This document shows positions 8,373 through 17,111 of a stretch of DNA of 64,000 nucleotides, one piece after another. Location of the stretch: contig NZ_FXUT01000010.1 in NCBI RefSeq assembly GCF_900183385.1, positions 265,241 through 329,240 of the forward strand, read 5' to 3'. Numbering within the stretch: position 1 is the first letter of the stretch; every line of letters begins with the position of its first letter. The translations under genes were made by a program, and so were the position numbers. The stretch comes from Listeria costaricensis. Lineage in GTDB: Bacteria; Bacillota; Bacilli; Lactobacillales; Listeriaceae. Under the pieces are notes generated by a model. The model was given only the letters and a program-made list of their open reading frames with translations. It was not told the origin of the DNA and searched no databases.

Positions 8373-10271
8373 TTAGAGATGTTTGCGACTGTCGATCTCT
8401 TTTTGCACTTTCCGCAAAGCTTTCTTGCTACCGCGCTCAAAATCATGCTCTTCTTTTCGACTTTCGTAGGATTCGAACAATTGTCGCAGGTCATAATCAG
8501 GCGGATAGAGCTCACTCGCTGAAAATAGGAGCCGCGTGCGTTTTGCCTGAACTTGCAGCGACCTACCGTCTCGGAAAACCGTGATCTGCCCGTTCTGCAT
8601 TTTCGGCTCATACACTAAGGCTGTTTCTTTTGTGTCCAGAAGCTCCACTTTATCGCCGCGTTGATAGGTGGAGATTTCTTGCTTGAGTGATGAAGCGGGT
8701 TTCATTTCTGGAAACTGCTTTTTCTGGAAGTCAGTCGACGTGTGCTCCATGTAATAAGCGGCTTTTTTAACGACCGCCTCGTTTAGCTGCATTTTTTTGG
8801 CGATAAATAAGGCATGACTGGCGCCTGACCGGTCGAGCAGCAGCTGATATTTCGGGACGAGCGTTTCTTTGGTGAAGGCCATGGCCGCATTTTTGAAATC
8901 CGGATGGGCCTTGCCGAATTGTTTGATCGCTTCATAGTGCGTGGTGGCCACAATCAGCGCCCCTTTTTCGTAGCAGCTCTCAAGGATGGCCTTGGCTAAA
9001 GCGGCCCCTTCGTTTGGCTCTGTCCCACTGCCGATTTCATCAAAAAGCAGCAGACAAGGCCGGGAAAGTTGTTTTTCAATCCGCGCGATATTGGCCATAT
9101 GGGAAGAAAAGGTACTCAAGGCATTGTCGATACTTTGATCATCGCCAATATCCACAAAAAGCTCCTTCAAAAAGGCAATTTTCGACCCTTCAGCCGCCGG
9201 AATGAACAGCCCGGATAGCGCCATCAACGTTAGCAGGCCGACCGTTTTCAGTACCACCGTTTTCCCACCGGCATTCGGGCCCGTGATAATCAGACCGCGG
9301 AAAGTTTCGCCTAGCTGGAAATCAAGCGGGACGGCCATTTCGCGGGCAATGAACGGATGTCTCGCCCGATGCAGCACGATTTGTTCTGCTTCATTTACGA
9401 TAGGTCGTGTAGCGTCCATTTCTCTTGCCAGCTGACCACGTGCAAAAATCAAATCAAATTCCGCAATCATCGCCAAATTTTCGAGAATCGGCTCGATCTC
9501 CGCCATAATTTCACCGGAAAGCAGCGCCTGAATTTGGTAGACTTCATTTTGCTCGCTAACTTTCAACGCCTGCCACTCATCATTTAGTTTGCTCACGGCC
9601 TCAGGTTCAATAAAGACGGTCGTTCCGCGGCCATTTTCTTCAATAATCGTTCCCCTGATCTGCTTTTTATAGCTTGCTTTGACAGGCACCGTATAGCGGT
9701 CATTTTTCTTAGTAATGAAAAAGTCCTGCAGCATCGGCTGATTGGTTCGATTGCGAATGAATTTGTGCAGCCGCTCGGTCAATTTGGCCTCACATGCATT
9801 TGCCGCCTGTCTGATTTTCCGCAGGGTACTGGAGGCTTCATCGGCCACCTGTCCATTACGAATGGAGCGATCGATCAGTTGCTCCAACTCTGGAAATTCT
9901 TCCAACGCCGCGCTATAATTCGCCAAATCGTGTGCCATCGATTGATTTTTTTGCAGAAAACGCTTGATTCGTCCCGCACTGCGTAAAAAGTCAGCAACTT
10001 GTTGAAATTCGTTCGGCTCTAAAATGAACTCCTTTTGCAGCTTGTTGAAAATCGATTGAATCTCCCCGGCAGCTGTGAGCGGCAACTTCTGCCCGCTATC
10101 CAAAATTCGTTTTGCCTCTTCTGTTTCATTCAACTTTTGCTGAATTGCCGCCCAGTTAGAAAGCGGTCGCACATTTCTTGCGGCTTCCCGCCCGCGATCA
10201 CTGTAAACATGTGCGGTTAACTGCTCAATAATCCGATCAAATTCTAAAGTTGTCATTGTTTTTTCATTCAT
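8373..10271 (-). CDS. MutS2-like DNA-binding ATPase without Smr domain
   Basis: About 632 residues related to MutS2. The MutS core and clamp helices come first (residues about 1-290), then the ATPase with Walker A GPNAGGKTV and the Walker B/signature region FDEIGSGTEPNEGAALAKAIL. The C-terminal part after the ATPase is short and charged and lacks the Smr nuclease domain found in the usual about 780-residue MutS2, so this is a shorter paralogue. MutS2 proteins act in recombination control or ribosome-collision rescue; which applies here is unknown. The frame stays open 36 codons upstream but those residues are non-conserved and cross a terminator hairpin, so ATG at 10271 with AGGAG upstream is preferred. 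Confidence 0.8.
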   Translation of the reverse strand: MNEKTMTTLEFDRIIEQLTAHVYSDRGREAARNVRPLSNWAAIQQKLNETEEAKRILDSGQKLPLTAAGEIQSIFNKLQKEFILEPNEFQQVADFLRSAGRIKRFLQKNQSMAHDLANYSAALEEFPELEQLIDRSIRNGQVADEASSTLRKIRQAANACEAKLTERLHKFIRNRTNQPMLQDFFITKKNDRYTVPVKASYKKQIRGTIIEENGRGTTVFIEPEAVSKLNDEWQALKVSEQNEVYQIQALLSGEIMAEIEPILENLAMIAEFDLIFARGQLAREMDATRPIVNEAEQIVLHRARHPFIAREMAVPLDFQLGETFRGLIITGPNAGGKTVVLKTVGLLTLMALSGLFIPAAEGSKIAFLKELFVDIGDDQSIDNALSTFSSHMANIARIEKQLSRPCLLLFDEIGSGTEPNEGAALAKAILESCYEKGALIVATTHYEAIKQFGKAHPDFKNAAMAFTKETLVPKYQLLLDRSGASHALFIAKKMQLNEAVVKKAAYYMEHTSTDFQKKQFPEMKPASSLKQEISTYQRGDKVELLDTKETALVYEPKMQNGQITVFRDGRSLQVQAKRTRLLFSASELYPPDYDLRQLFESYESRKEEHDFERGSKKALRKVQKEIDSRKHL

Positions 10272-10314
10272 ATTATAAAGGCTCCTTTTCACTCGCCCAA
10301 AAACACTGCGTCCG

Positions 10315-10346
10315 CAAAAAAAGCTGCAAGAACACCTGCAGCTTTG
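10315..10346 (-). terminator. Intrinsic terminator or attenuator upstream of the MutS2-like gene
   Basis: AAAGCTGCA (10337-10345 on the minus strand) pairs with TGCAGCTTT and is followed by T7. It ends only about 45 bp before the MutS2-like start codon, with no obvious promoter in between, so it could be an attenuator as well as the terminator of the upstream acetyltransferase. Confidence 0.7.
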
Positions 10347-10402
10347 GTACACACATAAACGCGTGCCCTTTGAAAGCATTTTTTGGCATCTTTTTTAGGT
10401 AT

Positions 10403-10438
10403 ACTGAAAAAACCTCAAATTGAGTCTGTTTTTTCAGT
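10403..10438. repeat. AT-rich inverted repeat
   Basis: ACTGAAAAAAC (10403-10413) and GTTTTTTCAGT (10428-10438) form a perfect 11-bp stem; the loop itself contains the near-palindrome CTCAAATTGAG. No T run follows on either strand, so it is not a standard terminator. Confidence 0.6.
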
Positions 10439-10532
10439 GATTCAATTCCTAATTAAAAGAGCCCTACACTCACAAAAAAGCACCTCGATTTTTTTAAGCG
10501 GACGCTTAACTTTCCCCTTTAGTTTAGGTGGT

Positions 10533-11006
10533 TTAGCCCCGAATGTCAAGGTTCATCACGAACTGAACCCCTTTTGGTCCTAAAAAGCTTTCACCCGTAT
10601 AAGTAAACCCGGCTTTTTCATAAAGACCACGCGCCGCAAGATTCGCTTCATTGACCCCCAACGTTAGCAGCCGCTTCGTCTGAAATTCCTGCCGCACAAA
10701 TCCCGGCAACTGTAGTAGCGCCTGTTTGGCATGTCCCTGCTTAACAAAACGTGAATCTGTCGAAAAGCTGCGAATCAGCATTGCTTCCGACTCCAGTGTA
10801 TATTTTCGCGTAACCGCTCCCCCGTCCAAAACAAAAAAACAAACCAGCTGATCTTCCTGATAGCCAAGTATTGGAAAGTAAGCTTCTTCTTTCTCCATTT
10901 GATACAGACAATCCCGCGGCTGGCTGGAATAATACTGCATCTCTTCCGTTAATAAATAATGCGCTACATCTTCTTGTAAATGTTCTTGATAACGTATTAA
11001 TCGCAC
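10533..11006 (-). CDS. GNAT-family N-acetyltransferase
   Basis: About 157 residues with a GNAT fold. Visible are the central strand around YFPILGYQEDQLVCFFVLDG, the acetyl-CoA loop region FVKQGHAKQALLQLPGFV (an imperfect Q/RxxGxG/A) and the closing NLAARGLYEKAGFTYTGESF. The substrate is unknown. The start is taken as GTG at 11006, 8 nt after AGAGG; a GTG nine bases upstream overlaps that site. Confidence 0.75.
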   Translation of the reverse strand: MRLIRYQEHLQEDVAHYLLTEEMQYYSSQPRDCLYQMEKEEAYFPILGYQEDQLVCFFVLDGGAVTRKYTLESEAMLIRSFSTDSRFVKQGHAKQALLQLPGFVRQEFQTKRLLTLGVNEANLAARGLYEKAGFTYTGESFLGPKGVQFVMNLDIRG

Positions 11007-11088
11007 ATTTGCCACCTCTCTTCCCGTTTATTTTAACAAAAGCTTCTTGATAAAGAAATTTTTTGCAGGCGTTTTTTTCGATAAAGGG

Positions 11089-11117
11089 TTGCAATCTCGC
11101 CTTATCTATTTTAAGAT
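11089..11117 (+). promoter_or_regulatory. Promoter of the lysine riboswitch-lysP transcript
   Basis: TTGCAA and TAAGAT with 17-bp spacing, ending about 35 bp before the riboswitch. Confidence 0.6.
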
Positions 11118-11152
11118 AGAATTTGATTTAAATAAAAATCCTCATCAAACTG

Positions 11153-11396
11153 GTGAGGTAGAGGTTGCAGGAATCACTAGTAATTCGTTGTAGGGGCGCT
11201 TTCCCCGTTTGAAAACGACTGAACAGGAAACCTGCCGAAGCATCCATTCGATTGCGCGAATCTGATGCTGGGACAGTTCTCGAAAGGGGCTGGACTGCTG
11301 TAGCCGACTGTTAGGCTATGGGTGTGCTATCTGACAGGATGATGCTGGTTGAACGAAGATTTTTCAAACCGCGCTTCTTTTCGGAGCCGGTTTTTT
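11153..11396 (+). ncRNA. Lysine riboswitch (L box) with transcription terminator
   Basis: The leader carries the L-box landmarks in order: AGAGGTTGCAGG, an AGTAAT segment, GGGGCG...CCCC, CCTGCCGAAG, the GATGCTGGGACAGTT segment and the closing strand near 11330. An expression-platform hairpin follows (about 11366-11396, AACCG and CGGTT arms, then T6). Known L boxes bind lysine and favour termination, shutting off lysine import when lysine is abundant. This fits the lysine permease that starts 80 bp downstream. Confidence 0.92.
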
Positions 11397-11476
11397 ATTT
11401 TGCAAACCGTTCGACTCGTTAGGCACATCTACCCTCCATTATTTAAAAACAAAAAGGATAGAAAGGTAGATTTAGT

Positions 11477-12943
11477 TTGAAAAAAGAAAACAACGGAGAG
11501 ATCAAACGCTCTCTCAAAACGCGTCATTTATCCATGATCGCAATTGGCGGCTCGATCGGGACTGGGCTCTTTTTAGCCAGCGGAAATGCCATTGCCACGG
11601 CTGGTCCTGGTGGCGCTCTAGTGGCCTATTCGGCTATCGGCATCATGGTCTTTTTCCTGATGACCAGTCTCGGTGAAATGGCTACCTATATGCCCGTTTC
11701 CGGCTCATTCAGTACTTACGCCAGCCGCTTTGTCGACCCGGCATTCGGCTTTGCACTCGGGTGGAATTACTGGTTCAACTGGGCGATTACACTTGCTGTC
11801 GACATTTCAACGGCTGCTCTGATCGTTCAATTCTGGTTTCCAAACACGCCCGGCTGGATCTGGAGCGCGATTTTCCTCGTGCTGATTTTCGGTTTGAACG
11901 CCTTATCCGTTCGAGCTTATGGCGAATCTGAATACTGGTTCTCAATTATCAAAGTGGCCACTGTGATCATCTTCCTGATCGTAGGCGTCCTGACTATTTT
12001 CGGGATCCTCGGCGGCGAATATATCGGCTTTAAAAATTTCACAACAGGTGAGGCACCCTTTAAAGGTGGATTCTTCGCCATTTTGGGAACATTTTTGATC
12101 GCCGGCTTTTCCTTTCAGGGTACGGAGCTTGTCGGAATTGCAGCCGGTGAAAGTGAGACACCTGAAAAAAGTGTTCCAAAAGCCATCAAACAGGTTTTTT
12201 GGCGCATCCTGCTCTTTTATATTTTTGCGATTTTTATCATTGGTCTGATCATTCCTTACACAAGCCCGAACTTGCTCGGCAGTGGCGCTGAAGATATTGC
12301 CATCAGCCCATTCACGCTCGTTTTTGAAAAAGCCGGACTTGCATTCGCAGCTTCTGTGATGAACGCCGTGATTTTGACATCCGTTCTTTCTGCCGGGAAC
12401 TCAGGACTATATGCTTCAACCCGGATGCTGTGGTCGCTGGCAGAAGACGGAAAAGCCCCGCGCTTTTTGAAAAAAGTCAACCGGCGAGGCATTCCCATTG
12501 CGGCACTTGTCGTGACGACTCTTGTCGGGGCCATGACGTTCATTACAACCCTTTCGGAAAACGGCTCTGTCATCTATACTTGGCTACTTAGTGCCTCTGG
12601 ATTAACTGGCTTTATCGCTTGGGTCGGCATTGCTGTCAGCCACTACCGGTTCCGTCGCGCCTTCATCAAACAAGGCCATGATTTAAGCGAGTTGAAATAT
12701 CGTGCCAAGTTTTTCCCATTTGGTCCACTCTTGGCACTCGTTCTTTGCATCCTGGTTATCGTCGGACAGGATTACAATTCCTTCCTGCATCCAGACTTTT
12801 CAAATCCCGAATGGTGGCAAAAAATCGCCGTTTCCTACATTGGCCTGCCGATTTTCCTAGGCTTTTGGGGAATCTATAAATTTACAAAGAAAACAAAAGT
12901 TATCAAGCTGGAAGAGGCTGAATTCGATCATTACGAGTCGTAA
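11477..12943 (+). CDS. lysP: Lysine-specific permease LysP
   Basis: 488-residue amino acid-polyamine-organocation (APC) permease with about 12 membrane helices. The start contains LKTRHLSMIAIGGSIGTGLF, the conserved first-helix substrate loop of the lysine/aromatic amino acid permease subfamily. The start is TTG with AAAGGT upstream. Placement directly behind a lysine riboswitch supports lysine as substrate. A strong terminator follows. Confidence 0.92.
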   Translation: MKKENNGEIKRSLKTRHLSMIAIGGSIGTGLFLASGNAIATAGPGGALVAYSAIGIMVFFLMTSLGEMATYMPVSGSFSTYASRFVDPAFGFALGWNYWFNWAITLAVDISTAALIVQFWFPNTPGWIWSAIFLVLIFGLNALSVRAYGESEYWFSIIKVATVIIFLIVGVLTIFGILGGEYIGFKNFTTGEAPFKGGFFAILGTFLIAGFSFQGTELVGIAAGESETPEKSVPKAIKQVFWRILLFYIFAIFIIGLIIPYTSPNLLGSGAEDIAISPFTLVFEKAGLAFAASVMNAVILTSVLSAGNSGLYASTRMLWSLAEDGKAPRFLKKVNRRGIPIAALVVTTLVGAMTFITTLSENGSVIYTWLLSASGLTGFIAWVGIAVSHYRFRRAFIKQGHDLSELKYRAKFFPFGPLLALVLCILVIVGQDYNSFLHPDFSNPEWWQKIAVSYIGLPIFLGFWGIYKFTKKTKVIKLEEAEFDHYES

Positions 12944-12978
12944 ACAGATTGCCCGCATTTAGGGCTGTAGCAGCTAAG

Positions 12979-13019
12979 AAAGAGGCGGTAGATTAAAGCC
13001 AATCTACCGCCTCTTTTTT
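12979..13019. terminator. Bidirectional terminator between lysP and brnQ
   Basis: A 16-bp stem with AGAGGCGGTAGATT and AATCTACCGCCTCT, A run before and T run after, serves both convergent genes. Confidence 0.9.
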
Positions 13020-13032
13020 GTCGTTTATTTTT

Positions 13033-14382
13033 TTATATATTCACTTCATTACGAATCGGTTCAGCGGTCGGCTTCGTAAAGCTTGCAATCAACAGTCCCA
13101 CGATAAATCCTGCAAGCGCAAAACTCACCCAGCCGAGCGAGATTGAATAAAATGGAATGAAACGCCCGAAGAATTCATTGATGGCCACAATCGGCACGTG
13201 AAATGCATTGAGCCCTTCTACCAAACTGATAATTCCCGTAAAGGCTATCGTCGTGACATAGACGACCTGCCGCCCTTTAAACAGTGGATTAAGAAAAGTC
13301 AGTAAAATCAGTACAATCGTCAGCGGATAGATCATCATCAGCACTGGCGTTGAAAAGGTGATCAAATTATTCAAGCCAACATTCGCCACCAGACAAGCAA
13401 ATACGGAAAAAATCACCACATAGTGCCCATAGCGAATTTTAGGATAAAGCTTTTGAAAGTAACTGGCACAGGCCGAAATCAAGCCAATGCTCGTTGTCAA
13501 GCAGGCAAGCGCGATAATCACAGCCAACAAAATCTGTCCAAAGTTGCCAAAGTAGTAATCAGCAGCTCCCGATAAAATAGGTCCACCGTTATCAAACACA
13601 CCCAGTGTCCCCGCACTCATCGACCCAATGTAGCCAACAAAAACATAAATAACAGCCAAGCAACCGACAGCAATCAGCCCGGTTTTGAGACAAGCCGAAG
13701 CAATGGCACGTTTTGACTGCGCCCCCTTCGCCTTGATTGCATTGATCACAATGATGCCAAAAACAAGAGAAGCGAGGGCATCCATCGTGTTATAGCCATC
13801 CACAAACCCCGAAGTAAACGGTGCCTGAATAAAATCACCCGTTGGCGCTGACTGCTCACCAAGTGGCTGCACGATTGACGCAATAATCAAAATAAGAATA
13901 AAAATAAGAAGTGCTGGTGTTAAATATTTCCCCACCCGATCGACAATTTTGGATGGCGAAAGTGACAGCCATAAAGAAATGCCAAAAAAGATGACTGTAA
14001 AAATAAATAAGGCGAGTTTATGCGAACCTCCACCTAAAAATGGCGCAATTCCAATTTCAAACGAGACCGTCCCTGTCCGCGGTAATGCAAAGAACGGGCC
14101 GATCGTCAAATAAAGTACCACCGTAAAAATGACCCCATAAAGCGGATGCACACGACTCGCCAAGTTTTCCAAGTCATTACTCCCCGAAATCCCGATGGCC
14201 ATTACACCTAGCAGCGGTAATCCTGCCCCCGTTAGCAGAAAACCAATGATCGCCGGCCAGACATTTGTTCCCGCCTCTTGTCCAAGCTGTGCAGGAAAAA
14301 TCAAGTTGCCTGCTCCGAAAAATAACGCGAACAGCATCAAGCCGATAACCAAGTAAGCAGAAAATGAAAGTTTTTTATCCAT
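13033..14382 (-). CDS. brnQ: Branched-chain amino acid:cation symporter BrnQ
   Basis: 449-residue LIVCS-family carrier with about 12 membrane helices. The N-terminus has LMLFALFFGAGNLIFPAQLG, the family signature. It imports leucine, isoleucine and valine with Na+ or H+. It stands alone between lysP (convergent) and the marR gene. No T-box or other leader motif was found upstream. Confidence 0.92.
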   Translation of the reverse strand: MDKKLSFSAYLVIGLMLFALFFGAGNLIFPAQLGQEAGTNVWPAIIGFLLTGAGLPLLGVMAIGISGSNDLENLASRVHPLYGVIFTVVLYLTIGPFFALPRTGTVSFEIGIAPFLGGGSHKLALFIFTVIFFGISLWLSLSPSKIVDRVGKYLTPALLIFILILIIASIVQPLGEQSAPTGDFIQAPFTSGFVDGYNTMDALASLVFGIIVINAIKAKGAQSKRAIASACLKTGLIAVGCLAVIYVFVGYIGSMSAGTLGVFDNGGPILSGAADYYFGNFGQILLAVIIALACLTTSIGLISACASYFQKLYPKIRYGHYVVIFSVFACLVANVGLNNLITFSTPVLMMIYPLTIVLILLTFLNPLFKGRQVVYVTTIAFTGIISLVEGLNAFHVPIVAINEFFGRFIPFYSISLGWVSFALAGFIVGLLIASFTKPTAEPIRNEVNI

Positions 14383-14577
14383 AAAAAGACCCCTTTATCT
14401 AAATATTCTTAAAGTAGGTCTAGCATAGCGGATATTTGGGTCAAAAGCAATAGAAAAAAGGAATATTAGCGCAATAGTCACGACAGTAGGATCGCTGTAT
14501 TCACACGAATCAGGATAAATTTACTGAAAACTTTTCCATTTCTTTATTTTTCAAAATATTATAATTCTTATCCTTTG

Positions 14578-15018
14578 TTATTGTCGTAAAATTTGAGCCG
14601 CCTTTTGATTCAGCATCAGAATCGCCGCTTTTTCCTGTTCGGTTAATTCCCCCGCCAGCTTTAAAAAGGCCTTGATCGAATAGCTGTTAGCCGGAATTTG
14701 CTGAATAACACTCTCCCCTTTTTTAGTCAGCCGCACAAAATAATACCCTTTGACCGGCACTAAAATCAACAGTCCCTTTTCAATCAGCACTTTTATATTT
14801 TCACGACCAATCGCTTCCTCCTTTGACTTCTCACGGATGAGCGATTCATAGTCCATTTCGCCTTCTTCCTTTATCCAGTCGAGCAGCTCAAACTGTTTCG
14901 GCGTGAGCCCAAACCCCGCCTGATTTTCAAGCGTCAAATGCTTCAGTGTATGTGCGATCGTATGGTAATGAAGCAAGAGTTGTTCTGCAAAGTCCATTTC
15001 TTGAATCATTGTTTTCAT
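14578..15018 (-). CDS. MarR-family transcriptional regulator
   Basis: 146 residues with the MarR winged helix: GLTPKQFELLDWIKEEGE leads into the recognition region and LIEKGLLILVPVKGYYFVRLTKKG forms the wing. AGGAGG lies 8 nt upstream of the start. It is divergent from the yceI gene, whose promoter contains two AT-rich palindromes, so it is likely a repressor of itself and yceI. The ligand is unknown. Confidence 0.8.
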   Translation of the reverse strand: MKTMIQEMDFAEQLLLHYHTIAHTLKHLTLENQAGFGLTPKQFELLDWIKEEGEMDYESLIREKSKEEAIGRENIKVLIEKGLLILVPVKGYYFVRLTKKGESVIQQIPANSYSIKAFLKLAGELTEQEKAAILMLNQKAAQILRQ

Positions 15019-15096
15019 TCCATTCGCCTCCTCGCTTTATTCTACCACCAATAAATGGGATTATTTGGCCCTTTACACAAACATAAAGAAAGATTT

Positions 15097-15136
15097 ACAA
15101 ATTAATTATTTTAAATTAGTTGCTTATTTTAAGTAA
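15097..15136. promoter_or_regulatory. Candidate MarR operator palindromes
   Basis: Two short imperfect palindromes lie in the divergent region: TAATT...AATTA near 15100-15117 and CTTATTTTAAGTAAG (15123-15137), the second covering the spacer of the yceI promoter. Both have the size and AT-rich character of MarR sites. Confidence 0.45.
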
Positions 15137-15148
15137 GGGTGATAGAAT
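15120..15148 (+). promoter_or_regulatory. Promoter of yceI
   Basis: TTGCTT and TAGAAT with exactly 17 bp between them, about 85 bp upstream of the start codon. Confidence 0.65.
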
Positions 15149-15232
15149 TTATTTAGACACAATGAGAGGTTTACTTTTCTGATAAACAGGAAAAAAATGA
15201 GTAGACTGATAAAAAATGGAGGAATGAATAAA

Positions 15233-15763
15233 ATGGCAAATGAAAAATGGAACATTGACCCGGCACACAGTTCAATCGAATTTCAAGTCAAACATATGAT
15301 GGTATCGAAAGTAAAAGGTGCTTTTAACGCATTCACAGCAGACGTAGACATGGATCCTGAAAATCTCCAGGAAGCGAACATCCGCTTTTCTGTTGACGCG
15401 GCAAGTATCGACACACGGCAAGCGCAGCGTGACGGTCATTTGAAAAGCCCCGACTTCTTCAATGTGGATGAATATCCGCACATCACCTTCCAATCAACAA
15501 ATATCACGGCTGATGGCGATGATGAATATGAAGTAACTGGCGACCTGACAATCCGTGATGTCACAAAACCGATCACTTTCCATGTGACCTATGAAGGCAG
15601 TGGTAAAGACCCAAATACAGGCAATATCGTCGCTGGCTTTGAAGGACGCAGTAAATTCAACCGCAAAGATTTTGGCCTGAACTATAATGCAGCCCTTGAA
15701 ACTGGCGGCGTATTGATCGGCGATGAAGTAAAACTAAACATTCAAATTGAAGCAAGCAAATAA
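15233..15763 (+). CDS. YceI-family polyisoprenoid-binding-like protein
   Basis: 176 residues with the lipocalin-like YceI fold: WNIDPAHSSIEFQVKHMM at the start, then FSVDAASIDTRQAQRDGHLKS and GDLTIRDVTKPITFHV, the family's conserved strands. There is no signal peptide, so this version is cytoplasmic. Family members bind polyisoprenoids and some are induced by stress; the exact role is unknown. The start is ATG at 15233, 10 nt after GGAGG; the frame is open 12 codons further up. It is divergent from a MarR regulator that probably controls it. Confidence 0.85.
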   Translation: MANEKWNIDPAHSSIEFQVKHMMVSKVKGAFNAFTADVDMDPENLQEANIRFSVDAASIDTRQAQRDGHLKSPDFFNVDEYPHITFQSTNITADGDDEYEVTGDLTIRDVTKPITFHVTYEGSGKDPNTGNIVAGFEGRSKFNRKDFGLNYNAALETGGVLIGDEVKLNIQIEASK

Positions 15764-15768
15764 GCACG

Positions 15769-15806
15769 AAAAAATCCCGCGAGGCTCATCCTCACGGGAT
15801 TTTTTA
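15769..15806. terminator. Bidirectional terminator between yceI and the thiolase gene
   Basis: AAAAAATCCCG and CGGGATTTTTT arms around a short loop; it can serve both convergent genes. Confidence 0.9.
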
Positions 15807-15812
15807 TTTTCA

Positions 15813-16976
15813 TCAGGTTCTTTCAATCAGCATGGCAAGCCCAAGTCCGCCACCAATACATAATGATGCCACACCCAGCTTTTTATCCTCTTGAATAAGC
15901 GCATGAACAAGCGTCGTAATGATACGTGCACCGGAAGCCCCGATCGGATGCCCCAGCGAAACACCTCCGCCATAAATATTCACGCGTTCTTTTTCCAGCC
16001 CCAGCTCCTGTTCCACAATCAGTGAAGAAGCCGCAAACGCCTCATTGATCTCAAATAAATCAATCTGTTCCGCCTCAACACCAGTTTTGGCTAAAAGCTT
16101 TCGGATGGCAAAAATCGGCGAGATGCCCATATCCGCAGGAGCCGTCCCGATTTCCGCATAATCACGAATCACAGCCAAGTAAGGTAGCTGATGTGCCTCT
16201 GCATAGTCCTTTGACGCAAGCAAAATAGCGGATGCCCCGTCATTTAATGTGGACGCATTGCCAGCTGTGATAGAGCCCTCAGGTAAAAAGACCGTTTTTA
16301 AGGCACCCAATTTCTCCAGCGTACTATTTTCACGGATTCCTTCATCTTTTGCGAGCAGCACTTCCCCATTTTCAGTGACAGAGATCATTTCTTTGTCAAA
16401 TTTGCCCGCCTTGACCGCCTTGGCAGCCTTTTGATGAGACGCCAGTGAAAAACGATCCTGCGCGTCGCGACTGATTTCATAAGTTTCCGCCAGCTTCTCA
16501 ACCGTCAGCCCCATATGCGTTTTTGAAAAAGCATCCGTCAAACCGTCACAAATCATACTAGAAATCGGCTCCCCGTAATCATTCGTCTCCGGGTCATAAG
16601 GCTTAACAAGCGGTGCCTGTGACATGCTTTCAGTTCCGCCCGCAAGCACGACCTCCGCCTCGCCAAGCTGAATCAATTGGCGTGCAAGTACGAGCGCTTT
16701 TAGACCGGAGCCGCAGACCTCGTTGACTGTCATAGCCGGCACGGTTTCTGGAATCCCACTTTCGATCGCCACCTGTCGTGCCACATTTTGACCACTGCCG
16801 CCTTGCAGGACATTCCCGAAAATCACTTGGTCGATCTGATCAGCCGAAACGGCCACTCTATTTAAAAGGCCTTTTGTCACGACAGTACCGAGTTGGGCTG
16901 CCGAAAGACCTCGCAAGCTTCCTTTATATTTCCCTACTGGGGTGCGTGCTGCATCAATAATTACGACTTCCTTCAA
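15813..16976 (-). CDS. Acetyl-CoA C-acetyltransferase (thiolase)
   Basis: 387-residue thiolase that condenses two acetyl-CoA to acetoacetyl-CoA. The acylated cysteine lies in NEVCGSGLKAL, the conserved histidine in SLGHPIGASGARI and the second cysteine in SLCIGGGLGLAM near the C-terminus. The start is taken as TTG at 16976 with GGAGG 8 nt upstream, which places KEVVIIDAARTPVGKYKGSL at the N-terminus as in the family; the frame is open 20 codons further up. It is divergent from HMG-CoA synthase, so it likely feeds the mevalonate pathway. Confidence 0.93.
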   Translation of the reverse strand: MKEVVIIDAARTPVGKYKGSLRGLSAAQLGTVVTKGLLNRVAVSADQIDQVIFGNVLQGGSGQNVARQVAIESGIPETVPAMTVNEVCGSGLKALVLARQLIQLGEAEVVLAGGTESMSQAPLVKPYDPETNDYGEPISSMICDGLTDAFSKTHMGLTVEKLAETYEISRDAQDRFSLASHQKAAKAVKAGKFDKEMISVTENGEVLLAKDEGIRENSTLEKLGALKTVFLPEGSITAGNASTLNDGASAILLASKDYAEAHQLPYLAVIRDYAEIGTAPADMGISPIFAIRKLLAKTGVEAEQIDLFEINEAFAASSLIVEQELGLEKERVNIYGGGVSLGHPIGASGARIITTLVHALIQEDKKLGVASLCIGGGLGLAMLIERT

Positions 16977-17111
16977 ATAAACCGCCTCCACAAAAATATG
17001 ATAATCCCTTTTGATTGCTAAAACGCTAAAATGCAAACAGTTTTCACATCTTTTCGCCTCTCTTATGATATACTAAAACAGAATCTTTTTCACTAACAAA
17101 GAGGTGTAAAT

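Noticed and set aside
10272-10379. 36-codon N-terminal extension of the MutS2-like protein
   Set aside because: Cysteine/arginine-rich, unlike MutS2, and it would be translated through a terminator hairpin; a start with AGGAG exists at 10271.
10315-10400. T-box riboswitch upstream of the MutS2-like gene
   Set aside because: A GGGCACGC...GTACC segment before the terminator recalls the T-box end, but the AGGGTGGNACCGCG core and specifier stem are missing.
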